Below are positions 37,302-44,921 of a stretch of 64,000 nucleotides of DNA, piece by piece. Numbering within the stretch: the stretch's first letter is position 1; the number at the start of each line of letters is the position of its first letter. A model generated the notes under the pieces. It was not told where the DNA came from and did no database searches. It worked only from the letters and a program-made list of their open reading frames with translations. This stretch comes from Opitutus sp. ER46. GTDB lineage: Bacteria > Verrucomicrobiota > Verrucomicrobiia > Opitutales > Opitutaceae. The translations under genes and the position numbers were made by a program. The stretch covers positions 620,001 to 684,000 of the forward strand of contig NZ_QAYX01000024.1 of NCBI RefSeq assembly GCF_003054705.1, read 5' to 3'.

Positions 37302-38648
37302 ATGCGCATCACCGGTCTTGCCCTCGTCCCGCCGCCTTCGGCCGCCGACCTGCCGAAGGTTACGCCTGAACTCCTTGCGTCGGTGCTCGCGCGCTATTCG
37401 CGCAGCAACGAGGGCATCGCCTCGATCCTCTCCAAGGTCGACGTCACCAACCCCGACGCCTCGATCGACCGCATCCTGAAGTTCGTCGACTACGGCCATG
37501 CCTCGATCGGCGGCCTCACCGGGGGGCTGGCGATCGCGCTGGACGGAGTGTCGATGTGGCTCGCGTACAAGATCTTTGAGATCGCGCAGATGGCCGACGG
37601 CCAGGAGTCGAGCACTCGCTACATCGCGATGGATGCGGCGAACCTGCCGACGGCGGAGGAACTGGGCGTCCCGGCTGACCTCGCGGGCCGGTGGCACGAC
37701 GTGCTTGCCCGCGCGTTTGCCGCGTACCACGCGGAGTACGACCGGCTCGACGCGCTCGCGAACGCCGAGCCCGGCCGCGTTCGGCTCCCGGCCGACGCCA
37801 AGCCCGCCGTCGTCACGCGGCTGCGCAAGAACTACGCGCTGGACCGCGCGCGGTACTTCGTGCCGCTGGCGACGCGGACCAACCTCGGCCTCGTGCAGAG
37901 TTCCCGCATGTGGGCGATCACCGTGAAGCAGCTCGACTCACTTGCGCATCCCGAGGCCAAGGCGGCCGCGCGGCTGATTCGCGACGAACTGCTGAAGCAG
38001 TCGCCGCGGCTCATGCGGCACAGCTCCGCGGAAAAATCTTTTGAGGAGCAGGCCCGGCAGGAGCTTCAGACGTCGCTCGCGCTCGGTCTCGAGCGGCTCT
38101 CGGCGGACGCGTTGCCCGACGAGACCTGGGTGCACGTCGACCGCGCCACGCCGCCGTGGCTCGCGGAGCGTCAGTCGCTCGCCGAGGCGCTGCGGCATCG
38201 CACGAACCGCTATGGCCAGCAGGGCACCGCGACGCGCCGCATGCGGGTGACGTTCGCCTGGAACAACCTGGCGCTGGCCGAGCTGCGCGACCTAAACCGC
38301 CACCGGACGGGGCATCGGTACACGCCGCTGATCCAGGCCGGCTTCTATCTGCCGCCGGAGATCGACCGCGGGACACATGCCGCGCTGTTGCGGGATCAAC
38401 TCGCCCTGACGCGCGAGCTCATGACGCGCAAGTCGCCGGCCTACGTGTACTCGCTCCTGCTCGGCGCGCAGACGCCGTTCGAGCACAGCACGCATGCCGA
38501 CAAGTTCATCTACGAAGCCGAGCTGCGCACCGGCATGGGCGCCCACTTCCGCTACGCCGAACACCTGAGCGCCGCCCTGAAGGAGTTCTTCCGTCAGGTC
38601 CCCGAAGCCAAAGAGTGGGTGGTGGAGGGTACCGCCGAGCCCGAATAA
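37302..38648 (+). CDS. Divergent two-domain ThyX-like protein
   Basis: A 448-residue protein with two ThyX-like segments. The N-terminal half has DYGHASIGGLTGGLAIALDG followed by QMADGQESSTRYI, recalling the flavin-dependent thymidylate synthase signature, but with the catalytic RHR triplet replaced. The C-terminal half has ELRDLNRHRTGHRYTPLI, with an RHR but without the downstream serines. ThyX makes dTMP from dUMP with FAD and methylene-tetrahydrofolate and is normally 200-250 residues. The double length and split motif mean it may be a thymidylate synthase variant or a relative with another job. ATG 37302 was chosen because similarity starts there. Confidence 0.6.
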   Translation: MRITGLALVPPPSAADLPKVTPELLASVLARYSRSNEGIASILSKVDVTNPDASIDRILKFVDYGHASIGGLTGGLAIALDGVSMWLAYKIFEIAQMADGQESSTRYIAMDAANLPTAEELGVPADLAGRWHDVLARAFAAYHAEYDRLDALANAEPGRVRLPADAKPAVVTRLRKNYALDRARYFVPLATRTNLGLVQSSRMWAITVKQLDSLAHPEAKAAARLIRDELLKQSPRLMRHSSAEKSFEEQARQELQTSLALGLERLSADALPDETWVHVDRATPPWLAERQSLAEALRHRTNRYGQQGTATRRMRVTFAWNNLALAELRDLNRHRTGHRYTPLIQAGFYLPPEIDRGTHAALLRDQLALTRELMTRKSPAYVYSLLLGAQTPFEHSTHADKFIYEAELRTGMGAHFRYAEHLSAALKEFFRQVPEAKEWVVEGTAEPE

Positions 38649-39138
38649 GCCCCGAGCAATCCCGGCCCGGCCCTTCATCGTTCTCGTTCTCTTTCTCGTT
38701 CTCCCCGTCCATCCCCCCGCCGTACTCTTTCTCTTCCTCTTACTCTTCCTCTTTCTCTCATCTGTCAGCCCCTCGTCCTCACCGCCTGCGCTTACGGTCC
38801 CCGATCCCGAGCCCGAGCCCGAGCCCGAGAACGAGAACGAGAACGAGAACGAGAACGAGAACGAGAACGAGAACGAGAACGAGAACGAGAACGCGCGCGT
38901 CGGCTACCTCAACGCGCGCTGACCCTCAATCCTGCGGTTCTCGGCCCCACACTCCCTTCATCCCTCACTCCCTGCGCGCGGCGAGCCGCTGCGCCGCGCG
39001 CCCAAAAGGGGGTTGCGAGCCGGATTCCGGGGTTCATCCTCAGCGGCGCGCCGTCATGCCGGTTTTCTCCCGTCTCCCCATGGGCTTGGCCTTGCGCGGC
39101 AGGGAAATTCCCGCCGCCGCCAGCCGCGCGACCACGCC
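38649..39138. other. Intergenic region with purine/pyrimidine tracts and microsatellite
   Basis: There is no credible gene. It contains a C/T-rich tract (38679-38760) and a hexanucleotide array (38806-38889) of the complementary purine type; the two could pair as a large imperfect hairpin. The rest up to the next start is featureless to the eye. Confidence 0.6.
38806..38889 (+). repeat. Hexanucleotide microsatellite (CCCGAG)4(AACGAG)10
   Basis: Four perfect CCCGAG units (38806-38829) run straight into ten perfect AACGAG units (38830-38889). Both are in the same phase, so one array seems to have been seeded from the other by substitutions in the first three bases. Confidence 0.95.
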
Positions 39139-39912
39139 ATGAAACCGCTGCGGGTGCTCCAGTTTAACATGCAGTTCGGCCAGGGGTGGGACGACGCCGA
39201 TCCCGACCACGCGCCGATCCGGCTTGAGGACACGATCACGGTGATCCGGGAGCAGGACGCCGACATTGTCTTCCTGCAGGAGGTCGAGCACGCGCAGAAC
39301 GGCGGAGTGCAGATTACGCCGCCGCCCAACTACACACGCCTGCTCGCAGAACTGTCCGGTTACCACGGCTGCTTCACGTACCCGCGGGCAGACCCGCGCG
39401 AGCTGCCCTTCGGCATCGGCCTGGCCATCCTGACGCGGACGCCCTTGCGCGGGGTGACGGTGCGCGACCTCCCGTCACCACCGGTGACCTTCGATTTCTA
39501 TGGGCGGAAGACGACGCCGACGGATCGCGTCATGTTGCGGGCGGACACGACGATCGGCGGTCGGGAGCTGCGGCTCCTGAACACGCACCTGCTCGCGTTC
39601 TTCATGCTCGGGGCCAGCAGTGCCGACCACCCCGGCCAGCGACAGCGGGTAGCCGAGGAACTCGCCGCCGCGCCCGGCCCAATGCTCCTCGCCGGTGATT
39701 TCAACGTCAGCCACCACGAGTCGCTCGTCGCCCAGTTTGCGGCGCAAGGCTTCCGCACCGTGCAGGACCAGGAGATCACCTGGCGGCGCCGGCCGTACGT
39801 GCTCGACCACATCTTCTTCAACGCCCCGCTGGCGCGCGTCGCTCACCGGGTCATCCCCACGCCCGCCAGCGACCACCACGCGTTGGTGGCTGAGTTCGAG
39901 TGGGTGAAGTGA
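39139..39912 (+). CDS. Endonuclease/exonuclease/phosphatase family protein
   Basis: A 257-residue EEP-fold hydrolase. Motifs in order: VLQFNMQFG (first strand with Asn), DIVFLQEVEH (catalytic Glu), LLNTHLLAF (His), MLLAGDFNVS (Asp/Asn) and the final TPASDHHALVAEF (Asp-His). No signal peptide is seen, so it acts inside the cell, on nucleic acid or a phosphoester. The family is too broad to name the substrate. ATG 39139 is where similarity begins. Confidence 0.85.
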   Translation: MKPLRVLQFNMQFGQGWDDADPDHAPIRLEDTITVIREQDADIVFLQEVEHAQNGGVQITPPPNYTRLLAELSGYHGCFTYPRADPRELPFGIGLAILTRTPLRGVTVRDLPSPPVTFDFYGRKTTPTDRVMLRADTTIGGRELRLLNTHLLAFFMLGASSADHPGQRQRVAEELAAAPGPMLLAGDFNVSHHESLVAQFAAQGFRTVQDQEITWRRRPYVLDHIFFNAPLARVAHRVIPTPASDHHALVAEFEWVK

Positions 39913-39992
39913 GCCGCGTGTCGCCGACGTCCGGTGGCGCCGCTCTGTTATCCCCGTTTCCCCGCGTGCCGTCGCGGAACTCGCTCGTACCG

Positions 39993-40070
39993 AGTGTCAC
40001 GCAATACGTGACACTGGCACGGGGCGCCACGAGGGAGCGGAAGAAAAAGTGTCACGTATTGCGTGACACT
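39993..40070. repeat. Palindrome pair A
   Basis: Two 23-bp palindromes, 39993-40015 and 40048-40070, each with left arm AGTGTCACG(T/C), centre AAT/ATT and right arm (A/G)CGTGACACT. The second is the exact reverse complement of the first. Start-to-start distance is 55 bp. They lie between the EEP nuclease gene and panB. Confidence 0.95.
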
Positions 40071-40407
40071 TAGCGGAGCCAATTTTTCGGTCCGGTCGGG
40101 CCTGTGCCGGCGGCGACCCGGGGTGCGGCATCTCCTTCGACCTGAGCGGCATGCCCGGGAATTCGCCGCGGGTGAGGGCCGATCGCGCTGACGGGCACGA
40201 GCGCCGGCGCGGCAAGCGGGCTGACGCAGGGCGGTTGCAGGACAGAAATTCGATTTGCGCGGCGGACAAAATCCGCGACCTTGGCGCCGTCTAGCGCGAA
40301 CACGATCGCGACCGGACACTCAAAACCACAACTCATCCTTCCTCGGGACCCGAGGCTTCATCGCCATGCGACAAGCACCCATGTCCTCTTCCGCCGCCTG
40401 CCCGCCG

Positions 40408-40427
40408 GTTTTCCGAAGTCGGAAAAC
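40408..40427. promoter_or_regulatory. Perfect 20-bp inverted repeat before panB
   Basis: GTTTTCCGA and TCGGAAAAC are separated by AG, ending 12 bases before the panB GTG and just ahead of its GAAGG ribosome site. It could be an operator or an mRNA hairpin limiting translation of the CoA supply operon. Confidence 0.5.
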
Positions 40428-40439
40428 AGCGAAGGCCAG

Positions 40440-41231
40440 GTGAAGACGATCCTCGATTTGGCGCGCGCAAAGCGCGAACAGCAGCCGATTGTAATGTTGA
40501 CGGCGTACGACGCGCTCATGGCGCGCATCGTCGCAGCCTCGGAAGCCGACCTCATTCTCGTGGGCGACAGCGTGGCCATGGTCGTCCATGGCTTTCCTTC
40601 CACCGTGCACGCGACGCCGGAAATGATGGCCGCCCACGTGGCGGCGGTGCGCCGCGGGACGCCCGACATGGTCGTGGTGGCCGACATGCCTTTCCTCTCG
40701 GTGCGCCGCGGGACCGCGTACGCCGCCGAGGTGGCGGGCCAGTTGATGCAGGCGGGTGCGACTGCCGTGAAGGTGGAGGGCGTCACCGGGCACGAGGAGG
40801 TGATCTCGCATCTCGTGGGCAGCGGCATTCCCGTGATGGCCCACCTCGGGCTCACGCCGCAGTCGGTGCACCAGTTTGGGGGTTACCGTTTCCAGGGCCG
40901 CAGCGCCGCCGACGCCGAGCGGCTGCGCGACGAGGCGCGACAGGTCGAGGAACTGGGCGCGTTCGCCCTCGTGCTCGAGTGCGTGCCGTCCGCCCTCGCG
41001 AGCCAGATCACCGAGGAGCGTGCGATTCCAACGATCGGCATTGGCGCCGGCGCGGGGACTTCGGGTCAGGTGCTGGTCATCTCGGACCTGCTCGGGCTCG
41101 ATGCGCAGTTCCAGCCGCGCTTCGCCCGTCGGTACCTCGAGGGCCACCAGTTGATCGGAGAGGCCATAAACCGTTTCACCCGCGACGTGCGGGGCGCCCG
41201 GTTCCCCGCGCGCGAGGAGGTGCTTGCATGA
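40440..41231 (+). CDS. panB: 3-methyl-2-oxobutanoate hydroxymethyltransferase
   Basis: A 263-residue TIM-barrel enzyme that makes ketopantoate from alpha-ketoisovalerate and methylene-tetrahydrofolate, the first committed step of pantothenate synthesis. Motifs: MLTAYDALMARI, LILVGDSVAMVVHG (metal-binding Asp), ADMPFLS, VKVEGV, MAHLGLTPQSVHQFGGYRFQG and IPTIGIGAG. The start is GTG at 40440, with GAAGG five bases ahead; this gives the length of E. coli PanB (264), whereas the longer open frame does not match the family. The stop overlaps panC by ATGA. Confidence 0.94.
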   Translation: MKTILDLARAKREQQPIVMLTAYDALMARIVAASEADLILVGDSVAMVVHGFPSTVHATPEMMAAHVAAVRRGTPDMVVVADMPFLSVRRGTAYAAEVAGQLMQAGATAVKVEGVTGHEEVISHLVGSGIPVMAHLGLTPQSVHQFGGYRFQGRSAADAERLRDEARQVEELGAFALVLECVPSALASQITEERAIPTIGIGAGAGTSGQVLVISDLLGLDAQFQPRFARRYLEGHQLIGEAINRFTRDVRGARFPAREEVLA

Positions 41232-42043
41232 AGATCCAACGCGAACTCGGAGTTCCACCCCGGCCGGACGTCCCGCCGGTCTACACCCGGCGTGCCGGCT
41301 GGCAGGCGGTGCGCGGCGATGCCGCCTGGGCAGGCCGCAGCATCGGCTTTGTCCCAACGATGGGGGCGCTGCACGCCGGACATGAGGCGCTGCTCGCCCG
41401 CGCGCGCGCCGAGAATGAACGCGTGGTGCTCAGCATCTTCGTCAATCCCACCCAGTTCAACGATCCGACCGACCTGGCAAAATACCCGCGCACGCTCGAG
41501 GCCGACCTCGCGCTCGCGCGGTCGTATGTTGACGCCGTCCTCGCGCCCGAGCCGGAGGAGCTGTATCCGGATGCCTATCGCTACCGGGTCACCGAAAACG
41601 AGCTGAGCCGCCGCTGGGAGGGTGCGCATCGCCCGGGTCACTTCGACGGCGTGCTCACGGTTGTCCTGAAGCTCTTCAATCTCGTGCGGCCCACGCGGGC
41701 CTACTTCGGTGAGAAGGACTGGCAGCAGTTGCTGCTGGTGCGCGGCATGGTCCAGGCCCTGTTGTTGCCGATCGAGGTCGTGCCGTGCGCGACCGTGCGC
41801 GAGGCCGACGGGCTCGCGATGAGTTCGCGCAACCGCCGGCTGGCTCCCGCCGATCGCGCGCGCGCCCCGGAGTTTGCCCGGGCCTTGCGCGAGTCGCCCG
41901 ACGCCCCCACCGCCGCCGCGCGGCTGCGCGCCGCCGGTTTCGAGGTCGATTACGTCGAGGATGCCGACGGCGTCCGCATGGGCGCGGTTAGGCTCGGCGA
42001 CGTGCGGCTCATCGACAACTGCCGCCTGCCCGCGGCGCGGTGA
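41228..42043 (+). CDS. panC: Pantothenate synthetase
   Basis: A 271-residue ligase that joins pantoate to beta-alanine using ATP. The HxGH-type nucleotidyltransferase motif is MGALHAGHEALLARAR, followed by SIFVNPTQFNDPTDLAKYPR, HRPGHFDGVLTVVLKLFN, YFGEKDWQQLLLVRGM and ADGLAMSSRNRRL. All active-site blocks are present, and its partner substrate is made by the panD product of the same cluster. ATG at 41228 overlaps the panB stop. Confidence 0.95.
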   Translation: MKIQRELGVPPRPDVPPVYTRRAGWQAVRGDAAWAGRSIGFVPTMGALHAGHEALLARARAENERVVLSIFVNPTQFNDPTDLAKYPRTLEADLALARSYVDAVLAPEPEELYPDAYRYRVTENELSRRWEGAHRPGHFDGVLTVVLKLFNLVRPTRAYFGEKDWQQLLLVRGMVQALLLPIEVVPCATVREADGLAMSSRNRRLAPADRARAPEFARALRESPDAPTAAARLRAAGFEVDYVEDADGVRMGAVRLGDVRLIDNCRLPAAR

Positions 42044-42079
42044 GCGCGGCCGCGCCTTCTCCTTCCGCTTCCAGCTTCC

Positions 42080-43282
42080 ATGAGCAACGTTCTGTTCATC
42101 CTCACCGGCTCGATCGCCTGCTACAAGGCGTGCGAGGTGATTTCCCAGCTCGTACAGCGGGGCCATCACGTGCGCCCGGTCGCCAGTGCGGCCGCCTTGC
42201 GCTTCGTTGGCGCCACCACCCTCGAGGCCCTCACCCACGAAAAAGTGCGCACCGACCTTTGGGCCGAAGGTGAGGCGCTCGATCACATCAATCTCGACCG
42301 CTGGGCCGACGTGACCGTCGTGTGTCCCGCCACCGCGAATACCCTCAACGCGCTCGCGGCCGGCCTGGCGGACAACCTCGTGGGTTCGCTGCTCCTGGCG
42401 CACGATCCGCACAAACCGCTCCTCGTCGCCCCGGCGATGAATCCGGCGATGTGGAAACACCCGGCGACGGTGGCGGCGAGCCGGCGGCTCCGTTCCTGGG
42501 GCGTGCAGTTCATCGAGCCCGCCGCCGGGCGCACTGCCTGCGGCGAAGTGGGCGAGGGGCGTCTGGCCGAACCGGAGACCATCGTCGCCGCGATCGACGC
42601 CGCCCTGGTGCGACCCGAACACCGGCTCCGCGTCCTCGTCACCAGCGGCGGCACCAGCGAGCCGATCGACGGTGTCCGCGTGCTAACCAACATCAGCACA
42701 GGCGCCACCGGCGCCGGCATCGCTGAGCATTTCTCCCGGCTCGGCCACGACGTGCTGCTGGTGCGGGCCGCTACGTCCGTGCCGTTGTCCGCTCCGGGCC
42801 GCGAGGAGACCTACGGGAGCTTTGGCGACCTCGATGCCGTCCTGGAGCGCCGGCTCCGCGAAGAGCACTTCGACGTCGTCATCCATGCGGCGGCCGTTTC
42901 CGACTACGCGATCGAGGCGATCGAGGTGGACGGGCAGACGTGGCGACCCGGCGCCGGCAAGATCCCGTCGCAGGCCACGCCGCTGATCCGGTTGCGGCGC
43001 AATCCCAAGCTCCTCGACAAACTGCGGAGCTGCAGCCTCAACCCCGCCATCCGCGTCGTGGCTTTCAAGCTGACCAAGGAGGCCGACGACGCCGCCATGC
43101 GCGCGGCGGTCGAGGCGATCCTCGCCCACGGGACCGCAGATTACGTCGTGCAGAACGATCTCGCGCAGCGTGAGCCGGACGGGGCGTTTCCCGCCGACAT
43201 CTGGGGCCCGCAGCGCACCATCGTCGCCCACTGCCGCGACCGCGCCGACATCGCCTTGGCCCTCGCAACGCTCCTGTCGTAG
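42080..43282 (+). CDS. coaBC: Bifunctional phosphopantothenoylcysteine synthetase/decarboxylase
   Basis: A 400-residue fusion. The N-terminal half is the flavin-dependent decarboxylase CoaC (FILTGSIACYKACEVISQLV, CPATANTLNALAAGLADNL, PAMNPAMWKHPA and GRTACGEVGEGRLAEP with the catalytic Cys). From about residue 180 the C-terminal half is the synthetase CoaB (VLVTSGGTSEPIDGVRVLTN, HAAAVSDY, KIPSQATPLIRLRRNPKLLD and VVAFKLTKEAD). It converts 4'-phosphopantothenate plus cysteine to 4'-phosphopantetheine, following panC and CoaX in the pathway. It lies 36 bases after panC. Confidence 0.95.
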   Translation: MSNVLFILTGSIACYKACEVISQLVQRGHHVRPVASAAALRFVGATTLEALTHEKVRTDLWAEGEALDHINLDRWADVTVVCPATANTLNALAAGLADNLVGSLLLAHDPHKPLLVAPAMNPAMWKHPATVAASRRLRSWGVQFIEPAAGRTACGEVGEGRLAEPETIVAAIDAALVRPEHRLRVLVTSGGTSEPIDGVRVLTNISTGATGAGIAEHFSRLGHDVLLVRAATSVPLSAPGREETYGSFGDLDAVLERRLREEHFDVVIHAAAVSDYAIEAIEVDGQTWRPGAGKIPSQATPLIRLRRNPKLLDKLRSCSLNPAIRVVAFKLTKEADDAAMRAAVEAILAHGTADYVVQNDLAQREPDGAFPADIWGPQRTIVAHCRDRADIALALATLLS

Positions 43283-43286
43283 CCGG

Positions 43287-43404
43287 CTCTTTCTCTTACT
43301 CCTACTCTTACTCTTTCTCTCCAACTCCGTCAGCCCGCCGAATCCTGAGGATACCGGCACAAACTCGGAGAGAGTAAGAGAAAGAGGAAGAGTAAGAGAA
43401 AGAG
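43287..43404. repeat. Pyrimidine/purine inverted repeat between coaBC and coaX
   Basis: A C/T tract (43287-43320) and a G/A tract (43369-43404) are built from CTCTTTCTCTTACTC-like units in opposite orientation. At least 15 bases pair perfectly and the rest imperfectly, so the 118-bp stretch can fold into a large hairpin inside the operon. Confidence 0.8.
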
Positions 43405-43474
43405 TACGATCAGACGGGCTCCACCCACTCTCACTCTCACTTTCACTCCGAAGGCACTCGTACTTTTTTGCCCC

Positions 43475-44266
43475 ATGCTCCTCTGTCTCGATATCGGTAA
43501 CTCCCAGATGCACGCGGGCGTGTTCGATGGCGACACGCTGCGTCTCCAGTTTCGCAAGACGACGCACCCCCTCGGGGCGTCGGACGAGTTCGGCGTGTTC
43601 TTCACGTCGGTCCTCCGGGAAAACGGACTCGATCCGCGCGCGATCACGCAGGTCGCTCTCTGCTCCGTCGTGCCGGCGGCCGTGTATCCGATCCGCAACG
43701 CCTGCCTGAAGTACTTCCACCACGAGCCGTTTGTGCTGCAGGCGGGCGTCAAGACCGGTCTCCGCGTCCGCTATCGCAACCCGCTCGAGGTCGGCGCCGA
43801 TCGCATTGCCGGTGCCATCGCGGCGGCGCAGCGCCGGCCGGGCGGCAATCTCATCGTTGTCGATTGCGGCACCGCGACGACCTTCGATGTCGTCACCAGC
43901 TCAGGCGACTACCTCGGCGGTGCGATTCTCCCCGGCATCGGCATCTCGGTGGAGACGCTCGCCGGCCGCACCGCCAAGCTGCCTTCCGTCGAGATCGCGC
44001 GTCCCGCGGCCGCCCTCGGGCGCTCCACGGTCGAGAGCATCCAGGCTGGCGTCTATCACGCGCATGTCGGCGCCATCCGACACCTCGTCGCCGAGCTCAG
44101 CCGCGAAGCCTTCGACGGCAACCGGCCGTTCATCGTCGCGACCGGCGGATTCGCGCGGCTCCTCCTGACGGAGAACCTGTTCGATGAGGTCGTGCCCGAG
44201 CTGGTCCTGCTCGGCATCAAGCGCGCCGCCGAACTCAACCCCGAGACTGCCGCCACCCCCGCCTGA
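43475..44266 (+). CDS. coaX: Type III pantothenate kinase
   Basis: A 263-residue kinase of the actin-like ASKHA fold that phosphorylates pantothenate. It has the phosphate-binding loop [18 protein letters not shown], the pantothenate site [14 protein letters not shown], the catalytic Asp in [15 protein letters not shown] and [18 protein letters not shown]. Type III kinases are not feedback-inhibited by CoA and need a monovalent cation. It follows coaBC after a repeat-containing gap and is five bases from panD. Confidence 0.94.
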   Translation: MLLCLDIGNSQMHAGVFDGDTLRLQFRKTTHPLGASDEFGVFFTSVLRENGLDPRAITQVALCSVVPAAVYPIRNACLKYFHHEPFVLQAGVKTGLRVRYRNPLEVGADRIAGAIAAAQRRPGGNLIVVDCGTATTFDVVTSSGDYLGGAILPGIGISVETLAGRTAKLPSVEIARPAAALGRSTVESIQAGVYHAHVGAIRHLVAELSREAFDGNRPFIVATGGFARLLLTENLFDEVVPELVLLGIKRAAELNPETAATPA

Positions 44267-44271
44267 TTTCC

Positions 44272-44640
44272 ATGCAACTGACACTTCTGAAATCGAAGCT
44301 GCACCGCGCCACGGTGACAGCGGCCGACCTCCATTACGAAGGCTCGATCGCGCTCGGGCCCGACCTGCGTGCGGCGGCCGGGCTGCTCGAGTTCGAGCGG
44401 GTCGAGATCTACAACGTCACGAATGGCGCGCGCTTTGCCACCTACGTGATCGCCGGTCGCTCGCGCGGCGAGGTCATGCTCAACGGCGCCGCCGCCCGGC
44501 TCGTGCAGCCTGGCGACCACGTTATCATCGCCGCCTACGCGCAGTTCACGCCCGAGGAGGCCGCGAAGCACCAGCCGACCGTCGTCCTCCTCGACGCCAA
44601 GAACCGGCCGAAGCAGAAGAGGGCCCCGGCGCGGGAGTGA
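44272..44640 (+). CDS. panD: Aspartate 1-decarboxylase
   Basis: A 122-residue pyruvoyl enzyme precursor that makes beta-alanine for pantothenate synthetase. The self-cleavage site is Gly24-Ser25 in LHYEGSIAL, close to the usual position. [28 protein letters not shown] and the metal/active-site context match PanD. Some lineages need PanM/PanZ for cleavage; none is seen here. It closes the panB-panC-coaBC-coaX-panD cluster. Confidence 0.95.
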   Translation: MQLTLLKSKLHRATVTAADLHYEGSIALGPDLRAAAGLLEFERVEIYNVTNGARFATYVIAGRSRGEVMLNGAAARLVQPGDHVIIAAYAQFTPEEAAKHQPTVVLLDAKNRPKQKRAPARE

Positions 44641-44650
44641 GCGGCCCAAG

Positions 44651-44784
44651 TCTTTCTCTTACTCTTAATCTTCCTCTTTCTCTCAAGCGTTGCGCCGGAC
44701 CGGCACTTTTGGCCGTCCCGAAGCGCTGGCTCGCCTCGACGACCGACCGGCTGAGACTGGGAGAAAGAGGAATAGTAAGAGAAG
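44651..44784. repeat. Pyrimidine/purine inverted repeat between panD and clpB
   Basis: A C/T tract (44651-44684) and a G/A tract (44761-44784, GAGAAAGAGGAATAGTAAGA onward) are in opposite orientation, pairing over about 12 bases perfectly. Same family as 43287-43404. Confidence 0.75.
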
Positions 44785-44907
44785 GCGGTGCAGAGCGCCC
44801 CCGTGCCGGTTTGGCGCGGTGGCGTGACACGCTGTCCACCGGCGGCACACCCCGGGGCGGCATTTGCCGAGGGCGCCGCGCGGGGCTATCTTGGCGCGCC
44901 GGCTGCG

Positions 44908-44915
44908 AAGGAGGA
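44908..44915 (+). promoter_or_regulatory. Strong ribosome binding site of clpB
   Basis: AAGGAGGA lies six bases before ATG 44922, the best Shine-Dalgarno sequence noticed in the window. It fixes the start against a long open frame upstream. Confidence 0.85.
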
Positions 44916-44921
44916 TGCACT

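Noticed and set aside
36288-38648. N-terminally extended ThyX-like protein of 786 residues
   Set aside because: The first 338 codons run antisense through the secreted hypothetical gene and a non-coding gap; similarity and sensible composition begin at ATG 37302.
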